Below, piece by piece: positions 46,758 to 56,437 of a stretch of 64,000 nucleotides of DNA. Position 1 is the first letter of the stretch; each line of letters starts with the position of its first letter. Position numbers and translations under genes: made by a program. The notes under the pieces were generated by a model, which searched no databases, was not told the DNA's origin, and saw only the letters and a program-made list of their open reading frames with translations. This DNA comes from an uncultured Pseudomonadota bacterium (GTDB lineage Bacteria; Pseudomonadota; Gammaproteobacteria; Steroidobacterales; Steroidobacteraceae), in assembly GCA_903862885.1 (NCBI GenBank), contig CAIOZU010000018.1, forward strand, positions 186,001-250,000, given 5' to 3'.

Positions 46758-48284
46758 GTGACTGTGATCCATGAAGAAGATTTGGTGAGCAGCGTAGCCG
46801 ATGCACTGCAGTACATCTCTTATTATCACTCACCCGACTTCATTGAGGCGATGGGCCGGGCGTATGCGGCGGAGCAAGGCCCAGCGGCGCGCGATGCGAT
46901 CGCCCAAATTCTGACTAACTCGCGCCTGTGCGCCGAAGGACATCGGCCGATCTGTCAGGACACCGGCATTGTCATTGTGTTTGTGAAAGTGGGCATGCAG
47001 GTTCGGTGGAACACCACGCGCTCATTAGAAGATCTGATTAATGAGGGCGTCCGTCGCGCTTATATCAATGCAGATAATCCATTGCGTGGATCGATGGTGA
47101 CCGATCCATCGGGGACGCGTAAAAATACACGTGATAACACCCCCGCGGTCATCCACGTCGAGTTAGTGAGCGGTGACCGCATCGACGTCACCATCAGCGC
47201 CAAGGGTGGTGGCAGCGAAAATAAAGCGATGTTCGAGATGCTGAATCCTTCGGACTCCGTAGCGGATTGGGTGGTGGAGAGAGTGCCGGAGATGGGCGCC
47301 GGTTGGTGTCCTCCGGGCATGTTGGGCATCGGTATTGGCGGGAGCGCCGAAAAAGCACTGCTGCTGGCCAAAGAATCCCTGATGCAGTCCATTGACATGC
47401 CCGTGCTGAAAGCGCGCGGCCCACGTACACGGCTAGAAGAGATGCGCATTGAGATTTTTGACCGGGTCAATGCCCTAGGCATCGGTGCACAAGGCCTAGG
47501 GGGTCTCACGACCGTACTGGATGTCAAAATTCTCGACTATCCGACACACGCAGCGTCGTTGCCGGTGGCCGTGATTCCCAACTGTGCGGCGACTCGTCAT
47601 CTACACTTTCACTTAGACGGCACTGGGCCTGCCAAATTAATACCGCCTGATTTAGCGCTCTGGCCCAAAGTAGGCTGGGCACCTGATGTAAATACACGCC
47701 GTGTCGCGCTGGATGGGTTAACCCGCCAGGAAGTCGCCAGCTGGAAACCCGGCGAAAGGCTTTTATTGAATGGGAAATTCCTGACCGGCCGGGACGCTGC
47801 GCATAAAAGAATTTGCCAATTACTGGATTCGGGTCAGCCCTTGCCTGAGGGATTGTCCTTTAAAGATCGCGTGATCTACTACGTCGGCCCCGTCGATGCG
47901 GTTCGCAACGAAGTGGTCGGACCCGCCGGCCCCACTACCGCGACCCGTATGGATCGCTTCACAGAGACCATGCTCGCCAAAGGCGGCTTGCTTGCCATGG
48001 TCGGTAAAGCAGAGCGCGGTCCTGAGGCGATTGCCGCCATTCAGCGTCACAAAAGCGCTTATTTGATGGCGGTGGGCGGCGCTGCTTACCTCGTGTCTCA
48101 GGCTATCCGCTCAAGCCGTGTCGTGGCATTTCCCGATCTCGGCATGGAAGCGGTCTACGAGTTTGAAGTCAAAGACATGCCGGTCACGGTGGCAGTGGAT
48201 GCGAATGGCGAGTCGGTGCACACCACGGGCCCTCTAGAATGGCGGGCGAAAATTGCCGGTATTCCGATCGTGATTGAATCGTAA
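46758..48284 (+). CDS. fumA: Class I fumarate hydratase
   Basis: Iron-sulfur fumarase of 508 residues (FumA/FumB type), interconverting fumarate and malate in the TCA cycle. Three cysteines for the 4Fe-4S cluster are in PICQDTG (C66), GAGWCPPGMLG and PNCAATRH. Other blocks are KGGGSENKAMF and the C-terminal beta-domain TTTGPLEWRAK-like segment (here HTTGPLEWRAKIAGIP). The start GTG 46758 has GGAG about eight bases upstream. It converges on trkH with 19 bases between stops. The AT-rich island lies upstream. Confidence 0.95.
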   Translation: MTVIHEEDLVSSVADALQYISYYHSPDFIEAMGRAYAAEQGPAARDAIAQILTNSRLCAEGHRPICQDTGIVIVFVKVGMQVRWNTTRSLEDLINEGVRRAYINADNPLRGSMVTDPSGTRKNTRDNTPAVIHVELVSGDRIDVTISAKGGGSENKAMFEMLNPSDSVADWVVERVPEMGAGWCPPGMLGIGIGGSAEKALLLAKESLMQSIDMPVLKARGPRTRLEEMRIEIFDRVNALGIGAQGLGGLTTVLDVKILDYPTHAASLPVAVIPNCAATRHLHFHLDGTGPAKLIPPDLALWPKVGWAPDVNTRRVALDGLTRQEVASWKPGERLLLNGKFLTGRDAAHKRICQLLDSGQPLPEGLSFKDRVIYYVGPVDAVRNEVVGPAGPTTATRMDRFTETMLAKGGLLAMVGKAERGPEAIAAIQRHKSAYLMAVGGAAYLVSQAIRSSRVVAFPDLGMEAVYEFEVKDMPVTVAVDANGESVHTTGPLEWRAKIAGIPIVIES

Positions 48285-48303
48285 GACGCCGCGCAGCGCG
48301 ACA

Positions 48304-49755
48304 TTAATACCGCCAAAAGCTCGGCGTAAAGACGACGATCAGTGTGAACACCTCAAGACGTCCGACCAGCATGGCGCTGATTGACAGCCACTTCGCGACG
48401 ACTGGCAAATGTTGAAAGGTACTAGCGACGTCGCCGAGCCCAGGTCCGCCATTATTAATGCAGGCCGCGACCGCTGACCAAGCAGTCGTCTGATCAACAC
48501 CGGTTGCCAACATTCCAAGCATCAGTACGGCGAATAACAGTAAGTACATCGCAAAAAAACCGGTGACCGCTGCGAGTACGCGGCCCGGTACCCGCTTATT
48601 CGCAAACTTAACCAACAGCGTGGCACTTGGATGCACCAAGCGCGATAGCTCACGCTGTGCTTGCTTCAGCACCAGCTGCCAGCGGATGACCTTCATGCCA
48701 CCTGCCGCCGATCCTGCGGATCCGCCGACGAATCCGACGAGCATCAAAAGAACCGGCAACATACCTGGCCATACAGCAAAATGCGCCTCTGAAAAACCCG
48801 TCGTAGACTGCATCGACACGACCGCAAACAAAGCAAACCGCAGGGCCTGCACGGGTGAATCGTAAGTGTGGGTCATCGAAAGATAAGCAGCGGTAAATAA
48901 CGCCAGACCTAAACACAACACCAGATAGGCTCTCAACTGCGGGTCACTAGAGTAACTAGAGAGACTTTTATTTCGCCACGCCATAAAGTGCAGAGCGAAA
49001 TTCACTCCCCCTAAAAACATAAAGACGATGGCGACACCCTCAATTGCGGCTGAGTGGAAATGCTCGATGCCCCCTTCGTGTGGAGAAAATCCACCGGTCG
49101 ACACAGTGGAAAATGCATATTCCACGGCATCAAGCGTCGGCATGCCCGCCAAGATATAGCCGACCGCACAGGACAGCGTCAGTAGCAGATAAATTCCCGA
49201 CAGTGAGCGCGCGGTCTGCATCAGCCGAGGCGTCAACTGGTCCTCTTTGATTGGACCCGGCGTATCTGCTTTGTATAACTGCATGCCACCAATACCGAGC
49301 ATAGGAAACAGCGCAATCGCCAACACCACCACGCCAATCCCACCGAGCCATTGCAACTGCTGCCGGTACCAGAGCACTGCTTGAGGCAGGTGCTCAAGAC
49401 CCGTCACCACGCTGGCGTTCGTGGTGGTAATACCAGCCACCGCCTCAAAAAATGCGTCGGTCAAGTTCAGTTCCGGCGTACTGCCAAACAAAAAAGGTGC
49501 CGCGCTGCACAGGCCGAGTAAAGGCCAAAATAAAGCCAATACCAAAAAGCCATCACGGATGCGCAGTTCGCGATGTTGGCGACAAACAGGCAACCAAATG
49601 GCGAGCCCAATGCTCAACAGGATCCCAAAAGCCTGTGCAAATGGCTGCCAAGATGTCTCGCCAAAATAAACAGCAACGACCATGGGTGGCACCATAGCGC
49701 TGCTAAATAACGTGATGATGAGTCCCAATATCCGCTGGACAGACGACAGATTCAT
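48304..49755 (-). CDS. trkH: Trk potassium uptake system membrane subunit TrkH
   Basis: TrkH/TrkG-type potassium channel protein of 483 residues with four repeated pore loops. TTNASVVTGLEHLPQAVLWYRQQLQWLGGIG, in parts, and the STVSTGGFSPHEGG loop hold selectivity glycines. It works with the TrkA ring to import K+. It follows trkA by 14 bases on the same strand, so they form an operon. Confidence 0.95.
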   Translation of the reverse strand: MNLSSVQRILGLIITLFSSAMVPPMVVAVYFGETSWQPFAQAFGILLSIGLAIWLPVCRQHRELRIRDGFLVLALFWPLLGLCSAAPFLFGSTPELNLTDAFFEAVAGITTTNASVVTGLEHLPQAVLWYRQQLQWLGGIGVVVLAIALFPMLGIGGMQLYKADTPGPIKEDQLTPRLMQTARSLSGIYLLLTLSCAVGYILAGMPTLDAVEYAFSTVSTGGFSPHEGGIEHFHSAAIEGVAIVFMFLGGVNFALHFMAWRNKSLSSYSSDPQLRAYLVLCLGLALFTAAYLSMTHTYDSPVQALRFALFAVVSMQSTTGFSEAHFAVWPGMLPVLLMLVGFVGGSAGSAAGGMKVIRWQLVLKQAQRELSRLVHPSATLLVKFANKRVPGRVLAAVTGFFAMYLLLFAVLMLGMLATGVDQTTAWSAVAACINNGGPGLGDVASTFQHLPVVAKWLSISAMLVGRLEVFTLIVVFTPSFWRY

Positions 49756-49769
49756 GGGTGATCTGTGAC

Positions 49770-51149
49770 CTACAGGTAAGAGACGGTCGATTGAAACAGT
49801 TTCTCAACTGCAGCGACGTGGCGCTTATCAGTCAAGAATAAGATCACGTGATCGCCTTCTTCTATCCGTGTGTCATGGTGCGCCATGATCACATCATCTC
49901 CTCTCACGATCGCGCCGATGGTCGTGCCTTCAGGCAGTGGGATCGACTCAATAGGTCGCCCGATGACCTTTGATGTCTCGGTGCTTCCCCGCACGATCGC
50001 CTCCATCGCCTCGGCGGCTCCGCGTCTTAGGGAGTGGACTTTAGCGACATCACCACGACGAACAAAGGCGAGCAGCGCACTGATGGTGATCGTCTGAGGA
50101 GAAATGGCGATGTCAATCCGATCGCTCTCAACCAATTCGATATAGGATGGCTTATTGATCAGCGCCATCACTTTGTTACAGCCTAGGCGTTTCGCCAACA
50201 TCGATGACAGAATGTTTGCCTCCTCGGCATTTGTCACCGCAATAAACGCGTCTGCCTCATCCACGTTTTCTTCTATCAGTAGTTCTTCGTCAGCAGCGTC
50301 ACCTTCGATGACAATGGCATCTCTGAGAATTTCTGCGGCAAACCGCGCCTGCGCGCCATCCCGCTCAATGACTTTAACTTGGTGGTTGGCTTCTAAGGCT
50401 TGCGCGAGCCTCAGCCCGATGTGACCCGCCCCTGCGATCATTATGCGTTTGACGGGGGCTTCGAGCTTTCGAAGCTCACTCATAACGACACGAATATTTT
50501 CGCGCGCTGCCAAGAAAAATACTTCGTCATCAGGCTCAATGACGGTACTACCCTCGGGCTTGATGCTGCGCCCTTTGCGGTAGATGGCAGCTACCCGCGT
50601 TTCTACATCTGGTATGTGGCGTGGCAGATTGGCCAGCGGCTGACCCACCAGCAGCCCCCCTTCGATCGCGCGAACCGAAACAAGTCTTAATCTGCCATCG
50701 GCGAAGTCGAGCACCTGCAGGGCGCCGGGGTGACGAATGAGTTGCTCGATGTACTCCATGACGAGCTGTTCTGGATTGATCCAGACGTCCACCGCAAATC
50801 CCGCTACCTCGGAGAATAATTCCGGCCGGCTAGTGAATGCGGAGCCGCGGATGCGAGCGATTTTGGTTGGGGTCTTAAACAGGGTCCATGCCACATGGCA
50901 GGCGACCATGTTGACCTCGTCGCTATTGGTTAACGCAACGATCAGTCCCGCATCAGCACAACCGGCGGCTTCTAGCACGGCGGGGTTGGCGGCGTTACCG
51001 CTAATGGTGCGGACGTCGAGTCGGTCTTGTAAATCTCTTAGGGCGTCATCGTCGGTATCGACAACGGTGACTTCATTGCCCTCTTCGCGGGACAGATGAT
51101 AAGCGGCCGTCCGGCCCACTTGGCCTGCACCTAATAGAATGATTTTCAC
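49770..51149 (-). CDS. trkA: Trk potassium uptake NAD-binding regulatory protein TrkA
   Basis: TrkA of 459 residues with duplicated RCK modules. Two Rossmann motifs, IILLGAGQVGRTAAYHL at the N-terminus and IMIAGAGHIGLRLAQAL near residue 235, bind NAD(H). Each is followed by a TrkA_C ligand-binding domain. It gates TrkH and lies immediately upstream of it. Confidence 0.96.
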   Translation of the reverse strand: MKIILLGAGQVGRTAAYHLSREEGNEVTVVDTDDDALRDLQDRLDVRTISGNAANPAVLEAAGCADAGLIVALTNSDEVNMVACHVAWTLFKTPTKIARIRGSAFTSRPELFSEVAGFAVDVWINPEQLVMEYIEQLIRHPGALQVLDFADGRLRLVSVRAIEGGLLVGQPLANLPRHIPDVETRVAAIYRKGRSIKPEGSTVIEPDDEVFFLAARENIRVVMSELRKLEAPVKRIMIAGAGHIGLRLAQALEANHQVKVIERDGAQARFAAEILRDAIVIEGDAADEELLIEENVDEADAFIAVTNAEEANILSSMLAKRLGCNKVMALINKPSYIELVESDRIDIAISPQTITISALLAFVRRGDVAKVHSLRRGAAEAMEAIVRGSTETSKVIGRPIESIPLPEGTTIGAIVRGDDVIMAHHDTRIEEGDHVILFLTDKRHVAAVEKLFQSTVSYL

Positions 51150-51226
51150 ATCACCACACGCAGCAGCGGAGGAGCCGCCAGTTTAGCAGGCTGGGCTCAC
51201 TGGCGACTGGCATGCTCTCGAAAATA

Positions 51227-53395
51227 TTAGATCGGTTCGAGGTTAGCGTAGGCGAGCATGAGGGTCTTTCGGCCCGCCCGCTCAAAATTGACTTCCACTT
51301 GGGCGCCTTGGCCATGGCCATCTAGGCGCAGAATGACGCCATCACCAAAGCGACCATGTCGTACCCGTTGCCCGAGTCTCAGGCCAGATGCATCTGGCTC
51401 CTCCTCGCGGATGACCGGCGCCGATTGCCCTGAGTACAGTGGACGAGAGACTTGTATACGGGGGCGCACTTCCTCGATCAGTTCCGTGGGCACTTCGCTC
51501 ACAAATCGCGAGGGCATGCCAAATTGGTCAACCCCATGTAGGCGCCGTTGCTCAGCGTAGGTCATAAACAGTCGGCGCATGGCGCGAGTGATGCCGACGT
51601 ACGCCAGACGGCGCTCTTCTTCGAGCCCACCGATATCGTTAATAGAGCGTTGATGCGGGAATAACCCGTCCTCGAGGCCACATAAAAACACCATGGGGAA
51701 TTCCAGTCCCTTGGCGGAGTGCAAGGTCATCAATTGGACGCTGTCCTCCCACTCGCTCGCCTGTCCTTCACCGCTTTCGAGAACGGCATGCGCTAAAAAA
51801 GAATCCAGGGGTGACAGTTCATCGCCTTCTTGCATGTTAAAACCGCGAGCCGCTGACACTAACTCCTCCAAGTTTTCAATTCGCGCCTCACCGCGCTCGC
51901 CCTTTTCCTTGCGGAAATGCTCAAGCAAACCGGCTGCCGTGATCACTCGATCGACTTGCTCATGGAGTGGTAATCCCGTCACTTCCTTTGAGAGCCGCTC
52001 AATTAATAGTAAAAATCCATGTAGTGACTGCGCCCCCTTAGGTCCGAGCGCACCACTGGCAATGGCGCTGGCAGAGGCCTCCCATAAGGACAGTGCCTGA
52101 GCCCGCGCGAGCTCACGAATGACATCGAGGCTTTTAGCGCCGATGCCGCGAGTCGGTAGATTCACGATACGCTCAAATGAGGGGTCATCGCGACGATTAG
52201 AGGTCAGTCGCAAGTAGGCGAGCGCGTCTTTAATTTCAGCGCGTTCGAAGAATCGCAGTCCGCCATAGACCCTATATGGAATGCGTGCAGAGATCAGGGC
52301 TTCTTCAAGGGCGCGCGATTGGGCATTCGATCGATACAGCACCCCGACCTGCTGGCGTTGCCCGCCTTGCTTCACCCACTCTGCAATTCGGTCAACGACA
52401 AATTCAGCTTCATCGCGCTCATTAAAAGCGGCGTATAAGCGGATGGGTTCACCTCGCTCGCCATCCGTCCAAAGATTCTTTCCAAGCCGCTCCCTGTTAT
52501 TAGAGATCAGGGCATTGGCAGCCTCTAGGATTGTCGCGCTGGATCGGTAGTTTTGCTCTAACCGAAATACGCGTGTGCCCGGGAAGTCTCGTTGATATCG
52601 CTGTATATTTTCAACGCGTGCGCCGCGCCAGCCATAAATGGACTGATCGTCGTCGCCGACCACAAATGGGATGCTTTGCTTTCCAGCTAGTAACTTTACC
52701 CACTGGTATTGAATGGCATTGGTGTCTTGGAACTCATCTACTAACACGTGGCGAAAACGGCGTTGATAAAAATCGAGTAGCTCCGGCTGATCACGCCAAA
52801 GTTCAAATGATCTCAGCAGCAACTCAGCGAAATCGACGACGCCAGCGCGTTGGCAGGCGGCTTCGTAGGCTGCATAGACCTTAATCATTGTCTGACGGGT
52901 GGGATCGCCTTCGTCAGACAGGTTTTTAGGTCGGCGTCCTTCATCTTTTTGAGCATTGATGAAGTACTGTAGTTCCTTAGGAACCCAGCGAGCATCGTCG
53001 AGCTCCATTGCTTTGATCACTTTTTTAATGACGCGCAACTGGTCGTCGGAATCTAAAATCTGGAACGTCTGCGGTAGTTGGGCCTCGCGCCAATGCAATC
53101 GTAGTAAACGGTGTGCTAGCCCATGGAAGGTGCCTACCCACAGAATACCGCCAGGCAACTCAAGCAGCGTTTCGATCCGCCCACGCATTTCCTGGGCCGC
53201 TTTATTGGTAAAAGTGACCGCTAGAATAGAATGGGGCGAGACCTCTTCTTGGGATACCAGCCACGCGATCCGGTGGACCAGAACCCGCGTCTTGCCGCTC
53301 CCGGCCCCTGCCAGCACCAACGTGGGGTTTGCTGGCGCAGACACACATTCCCGTTGGGCCTCATTGAGATCGTTCAGTAGTTGCTCTGCGTCCAC
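51227..53395 (-). CDS. uvrD: DNA helicase II UvrD
   Basis: UvrD, a superfamily 1 3'-5' helicase used in nucleotide excision and mismatch repair, about 722 residues. Motif I is LAGAGSGKTRV, motif II DEFQDTN, motif III GDDDQSIYGWRGA, and TLHSAKGLEFPMVF and GITRAMRRL are motifs V and VI. It is collinear with E. coli UvrD to the C-terminal tudor-like segment GQRVRHGRFGDG. The ORF opens at TTG 53446, but GTG 53395 gives a start that matches the family (DAEQLLNDLNEAQ). Confidence 0.95.
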   Translation of the reverse strand: MDAEQLLNDLNEAQRECVSAPANPTLVLAGAGSGKTRVLVHRIAWLVSQEEVSPHSILAVTFTNKAAQEMRGRIETLLELPGGILWVGTFHGLAHRLLRLHWREAQLPQTFQILDSDDQLRVIKKVIKAMELDDARWVPKELQYFINAQKDEGRRPKNLSDEGDPTRQTMIKVYAAYEAACQRAGVVDFAELLLRSFELWRDQPELLDFYQRRFRHVLVDEFQDTNAIQYQWVKLLAGKQSIPFVVGDDDQSIYGWRGARVENIQRYQRDFPGTRVFRLEQNYRSSATILEAANALISNNRERLGKNLWTDGERGEPIRLYAAFNERDEAEFVVDRIAEWVKQGGQRQQVGVLYRSNAQSRALEEALISARIPYRVYGGLRFFERAEIKDALAYLRLTSNRRDDPSFERIVNLPTRGIGAKSLDVIRELARAQALSLWEASASAIASGALGPKGAQSLHGFLLLIERLSKEVTGLPLHEQVDRVITAAGLLEHFRKEKGERGEARIENLEELVSAARGFNMQEGDELSPLDSFLAHAVLESGEGQASEWEDSVQLMTLHSAKGLEFPMVFLCGLEDGLFPHQRSINDIGGLEEERRLAYVGITRAMRRLFMTYAEQRRLHGVDQFGMPSRFVSEVPTELIEEVRPRIQVSRPLYSGQSAPVIREEEPDASGLRLGQRVRHGRFGDGVILRLDGHGQGAQVEVNFERAGRKTLMLAYANLEPI

Positions 53396-53692
53396 GCTCA
53401 AGATTCTAACGACTTGCAGCGGTTTCGTCTGGTTGTTACGCGTCAATTGCCTGTGATCGGGTCGATTTTTGCGGTCAATATGGATAAAAAAATGACGTCA
53501 TGGTGGTTCATTTCATGGCTAGCGCAGGTGGCAGTCTTTGATGCGACGCTTCGCATCACGCCACCTTAGGTAGGCGAAAGGTCATGCCGTTCCAAACGCT
53601 GTGGGTGAGGACGTATCGCGACACTGTTTCGGGTCACACAAGATCAAGTTTCTTGACCTGACCGCGTGCGTACACAAAAGGCGACTATTTTT
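53396..53692. other. Intergenic region upstream of uvrD with nested hairpin
   Basis: About 297 bases between the uvrD start and the HIT gene end. It holds the 10-base palindrome ATGACGTCAT at 53492-53501 and a two-tier hairpin at 53527-53565: outer arms GGTGGC / GCCACC and perfect inner arms GATGCGA / TCGCATC around a CGCT tetraloop. It must contain the uvrD promoter. No gene is accepted. Confidence 0.5.
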
Positions 53693-54118
53693 TTAGCCCA
53701 CTTGCAATGCCTGGCGAATTTTTACTGCGTGCTCCTCGAGTTTTGCAGGATCCGCTTTGATGCGCCCATGGTGTTGTAGCTGGCCTGTCTGGGGGGTCGG
53801 GATAATATGAAAATGCAAGTGAAAAATCGTCTGGCCGGCTGCCGCACCGTTAAATTGGCTAATGATAAACCCCGGGGCGTTGAACGCGTACTGCACGGCT
53901 TTCGCCACGCGTTGCGTGGTTTGGATAGCCGCCACTACATCGGTCAGTGAGGTGTCGAGTAGATTCTCACCTGCTCTTTTAGGGATCACTAGAGTATGAC
54001 CATCGGCCTGCGGCATGATATCCATAAAGGCCAGCGTGTCAGCATCCTCATAGACGCGGACACAGGGGATGTCGCCACGCCCGATACGTGCAAATAAGTT
54101 ATTCGAATCGTAGGGCAT
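53693..54118 (-). CDS. HIT-family nucleotide hydrolase
   Basis: A 141-residue histidine-triad protein. The triad HLHFHIIP lies near residue 100, after the nucleotide-binding FMDIMPQADGHTLVIPKR region. HIT proteins of this size hydrolyse adenosine 5'-phosphoramidate or related nucleotidyl substrates. ATG 54118 has AGGAG about eight bases upstream; an extension to 54217 is rejected. It lies divergent from the CtlX-like gene. Confidence 0.9.
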   Translation of the reverse strand: MPYDSNNLFARIGRGDIPCVRVYEDADTLAFMDIMPQADGHTLVIPKRAGENLLDTSLTDVVAAIQTTQRVAKAVQYAFNAPGFIISQFNGAAAGQTIFHLHFHIIPTPQTGQLQHHGRIKADPAKLEEHAVKIRQALQVG

Positions 54119-54205
54119 GGTAAAAGCTCCTATTGAGGATGAGATCATAGCGCGGCTAGGCGATGATCCGGTAAGGTGTCTGCTGGATGCTGTGAGGCAA
54201 CGATA

Positions 54206-55189
54206 ATGGCGGATCACGCGGCGGTAAAGACAGGTGAGCCTCGTCAGTGTGCGAGTGCGGTGGTCATGGTTCGCCCCGCTACTTTTTATAGTAATCCTGA
54301 AACCTTAGCAACCAATCAATTCCAGCATCTCGCGAGCTTGTCGCTCGGTGAGACCCTCGCCGCTGCACGGGCGGAATTCGCTGCCGCAGTGGAACGATTG
54401 CTGCATGCAGGGATCGAGGTCATGGTGCTAGAGGCGGATCCGTTGGCTGATACGCCAGACGCTTTGTTTCCGAACAATTGGTTTTCAACCCATGCCGATG
54501 GGCGCTTGTTGCTGTATCCGATGAGTGCGATCAATCGACGGCGCGAGCGTCGTCCTGAAGCGCTGCAGTCTTTGTTATTGGCGCATGGCTATGAGGTTGA
54601 TTCGATTTCTGATTTTTCATCTTTGGAGCAGGTAGATCGCCTAGTGGAGGGAACGGGCAGTTTGGTATTTGACCACCCTGCACGGCGAGTTTACGCCTCG
54701 CTTTCTGCTCGCACTCATCCGGAGGCGGTGGCCACGGTGGCACAGGCGCTTGGCTATGAAGCAGTGATGTTTCACACGCAGGATGCGCAGGGCCGATTGG
54801 TGTACCACACCAATGTGATGATGGCGGTGGGGGCATCGGTGGCTGTGCTAGCCGACGGCATGATTCAAGATCCATCCGAGCGCACGTGCGTGCTTGATAC
54901 ATTGAGTGACAGTGGCAAGGATGTGCTGCCGCTGTCTTTGGAGCAAATCGACGAATTTGCAGGCAACGTTTTATTCTTAGAGGGCCCTACTCAAGGACCG
55001 TGTGTGGCATTGTCTGAGCGCGCTTTTAAAAGTTTAGGTGGGCCGCTGCAGCGGCGGCTCGAGCGGCACGCGTCACCGTTGCTTTTTAAGGTACCGACGA
55101 TTGAGCATCTGGGCGGCGGCGGCATTCGCTGCATGTTGGCAGAGATATTTTTACCAAAAAGAGCGGCGCGGCCGGCTGCGACACCATGA
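54206..55189 (+). CDS. ctlX: Amidinotransferase-fold hydrolase, CtlX-like
   Basis: A 327-residue protein of the guanidino-group modifying (arginine deiminase-like) superfamily, closest in appearance to the citrulline utilisation hydrolase CtlX. VVMVRPATFYSNPETLATN, DALFPNNWFSTHADG with catalytic Asp, EGTGSLVFDH, YHTNVMMAVGAS with catalytic His, and the final GGGIRCMLAEIFLP with the nucleophilic Cys are all present. It may hydrolyse citrulline to ornithine. GTG 54176 is an alternative start. It is followed eleven bases later by bioC. Confidence 0.85.
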   Translation: MADHAAVKTGEPRQCASAVVMVRPATFYSNPETLATNQFQHLASLSLGETLAAARAEFAAAVERLLHAGIEVMVLEADPLADTPDALFPNNWFSTHADGRLLLYPMSAINRRRERRPEALQSLLLAHGYEVDSISDFSSLEQVDRLVEGTGSLVFDHPARRVYASLSARTHPEAVATVAQALGYEAVMFHTQDAQGRLVYHTNVMMAVGASVAVLADGMIQDPSERTCVLDTLSDSGKDVLPLSLEQIDEFAGNVLFLEGPTQGPCVALSERAFKSLGGPLQRRLERHASPLLFKVPTIEHLGGGGIRCMLAEIFLPKRAARPAATP

Positions 55190-55199
55190 GGCGGGTTGC

Positions 55200-56078
55200 A
55201 TGACCCTGGTGCCTATTTTAGATGTGGCTGCTATGCGTCGCGGCTTTGATCGCGCGAGTGCTCACTACGAGCAGTACGCGGTGGTTCAGGCACGCGCCCG
55301 TGAGGAGTTATTGGCCAGGTTGTCGTTACTGTCTTTTCAACCTCGGTATGTGCTTGATTTGGGCTGTGGTACGGGCCTTGGTACCGTGGAACTACAGAAG
55401 CGCTTTAAAAAATCCCGAGTCATTGCTCTCGACAGTGCCAGCCAGATGCTGAGCCAAACCCATGCGCGAGGCTCGTTTTGGAAGCCGATGTCTTGTGTGT
55501 TGGCAGATGCGCACCGCCTTCCTCTTAAAAGTGGCTCTGTAGATCTAGTTTTTTCAAATTTTTTAATGCCATTTTCGCCGAATAGCGACGCTCTCATGCG
55601 CGAAGTAAGGCGCATTTTGTCGCCTCGCGGCTATTGGACTTTCACCGCGTTGGGCCCGGATACCCTAAAAGAGCTGCGAGCAGCGTTCGTGAGCGTAGGT
55701 CGGGAGCCCTCAATTCATCCCTTGTTTGACATGCACGACGTGGGCGACGCGCTGGTGCGCGCCGGGTTCGCAGATCCGGTGATGGATGTGGATCGCTACG
55801 CACTGACCTATCCCTCGCTGACTGCTTTGCATCAAGATCTGAAAGGGATGGGCGCACAAAGCGCCCTCGCCATTCGCGCGAAGGGACTGCTCGGCCGCCG
55901 CACACTCGCTCGCCTGGAGGCGCACTACGCGCGCTATGGTGCGGATGCGGATGGTAAGCTGCGGGCCAGTTGTGAACTGATTTATGGCCAGGCTTGGTGT
56001 CCTGGATCAGAGCCGCCGATCCGTAGTCGGCGCTCAGAGACGGTCATTCCGTTGACTGCTCTGAAGCTTAAGCGCTGA
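55200..56078 (+). CDS. bioC: Malonyl-ACP O-methyltransferase BioC
   Basis: A class I SAM methyltransferase of 292 residues that methylates malonyl-ACP to prime pimelate synthesis for biotin. FDRASAHYEQYAVVQARAREELLARL, in overlapping parts, is the BioC N-terminus. The SAM motif is VLDLGCGTGLGTVEL, and LVFSNFLMPF with GYWTFTALGPDTLKEL are typical. ATG 55200 follows a GAGG site; the ORF extends upstream into ctlX but that part is not coding. Other bio genes are not adjacent, so it is a lone biotin gene here. Confidence 0.9.
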   Translation: MTLVPILDVAAMRRGFDRASAHYEQYAVVQARAREELLARLSLLSFQPRYVLDLGCGTGLGTVELQKRFKKSRVIALDSASQMLSQTHARGSFWKPMSCVLADAHRLPLKSGSVDLVFSNFLMPFSPNSDALMREVRRILSPRGYWTFTALGPDTLKELRAAFVSVGREPSIHPLFDMHDVGDALVRAGFADPVMDVDRYALTYPSLTALHQDLKGMGAQSALAIRAKGLLGRRTLARLEAHYARYGADADGKLRASCELIYGQAWCPGSEPPIRSRRSETVIPLTALKLKR

Positions 56079-56437
56079 CCTCTTTTCAAAGCCAGCATCA
56101 CCTCGTCTTGGTTGACAGTAGGCGCGCATCATTGATCTCCATAAGGCGCGGCGCTCTGACCGTGACAACCCCTCTCTTCGACGAGCGGATTGTAGCCATA
56201 AGTCGCTGTTATTGAAGAAATTATTTTCGCATCACGCGCATCGCCGCAAGCGGCCGCTCCCTCCCATATCGCGGTGATGATGGCTGACGTGTCAGCCGGC
56301 GGTTACGCCGCTCGCTAAAGGCAGCAAAATGGGTGTTCCGTAGTGAGTAACCCGTAGTTCACGAATGTGTGCCCGCAAGGTACACTGCGGCGCCGGTTAG
56401 GTGCGGGTTTGCTTTGGATGACAGCTAAGGGGCTTAG
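56079..56437. promoter_or_regulatory. Long intergenic region upstream of the oxidase operon
   Basis: About 360 bases without a gene. It carries a perfect 16-base inverted repeat GGCTGAC-GT-GTCAGCC (56282-56297) followed by a small hairpin CGGCG-GTTA-CGCCG. A TTGACA hexamer near 56113 has no convincing -10 partner. Promoter and regulatory sites of the cox operon are expected here. Confidence 0.5.
56282..56297. promoter_or_regulatory. Perfect palindrome upstream of coxB (possible operator)
   Basis: Seven-base perfect arms GGCTGAC and GTCAGCC separated by GT, 141 bases before the coxB ATG. The shape suits a dimeric repressor or activator; the protein that would bind it is unknown. Confidence 0.4.
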
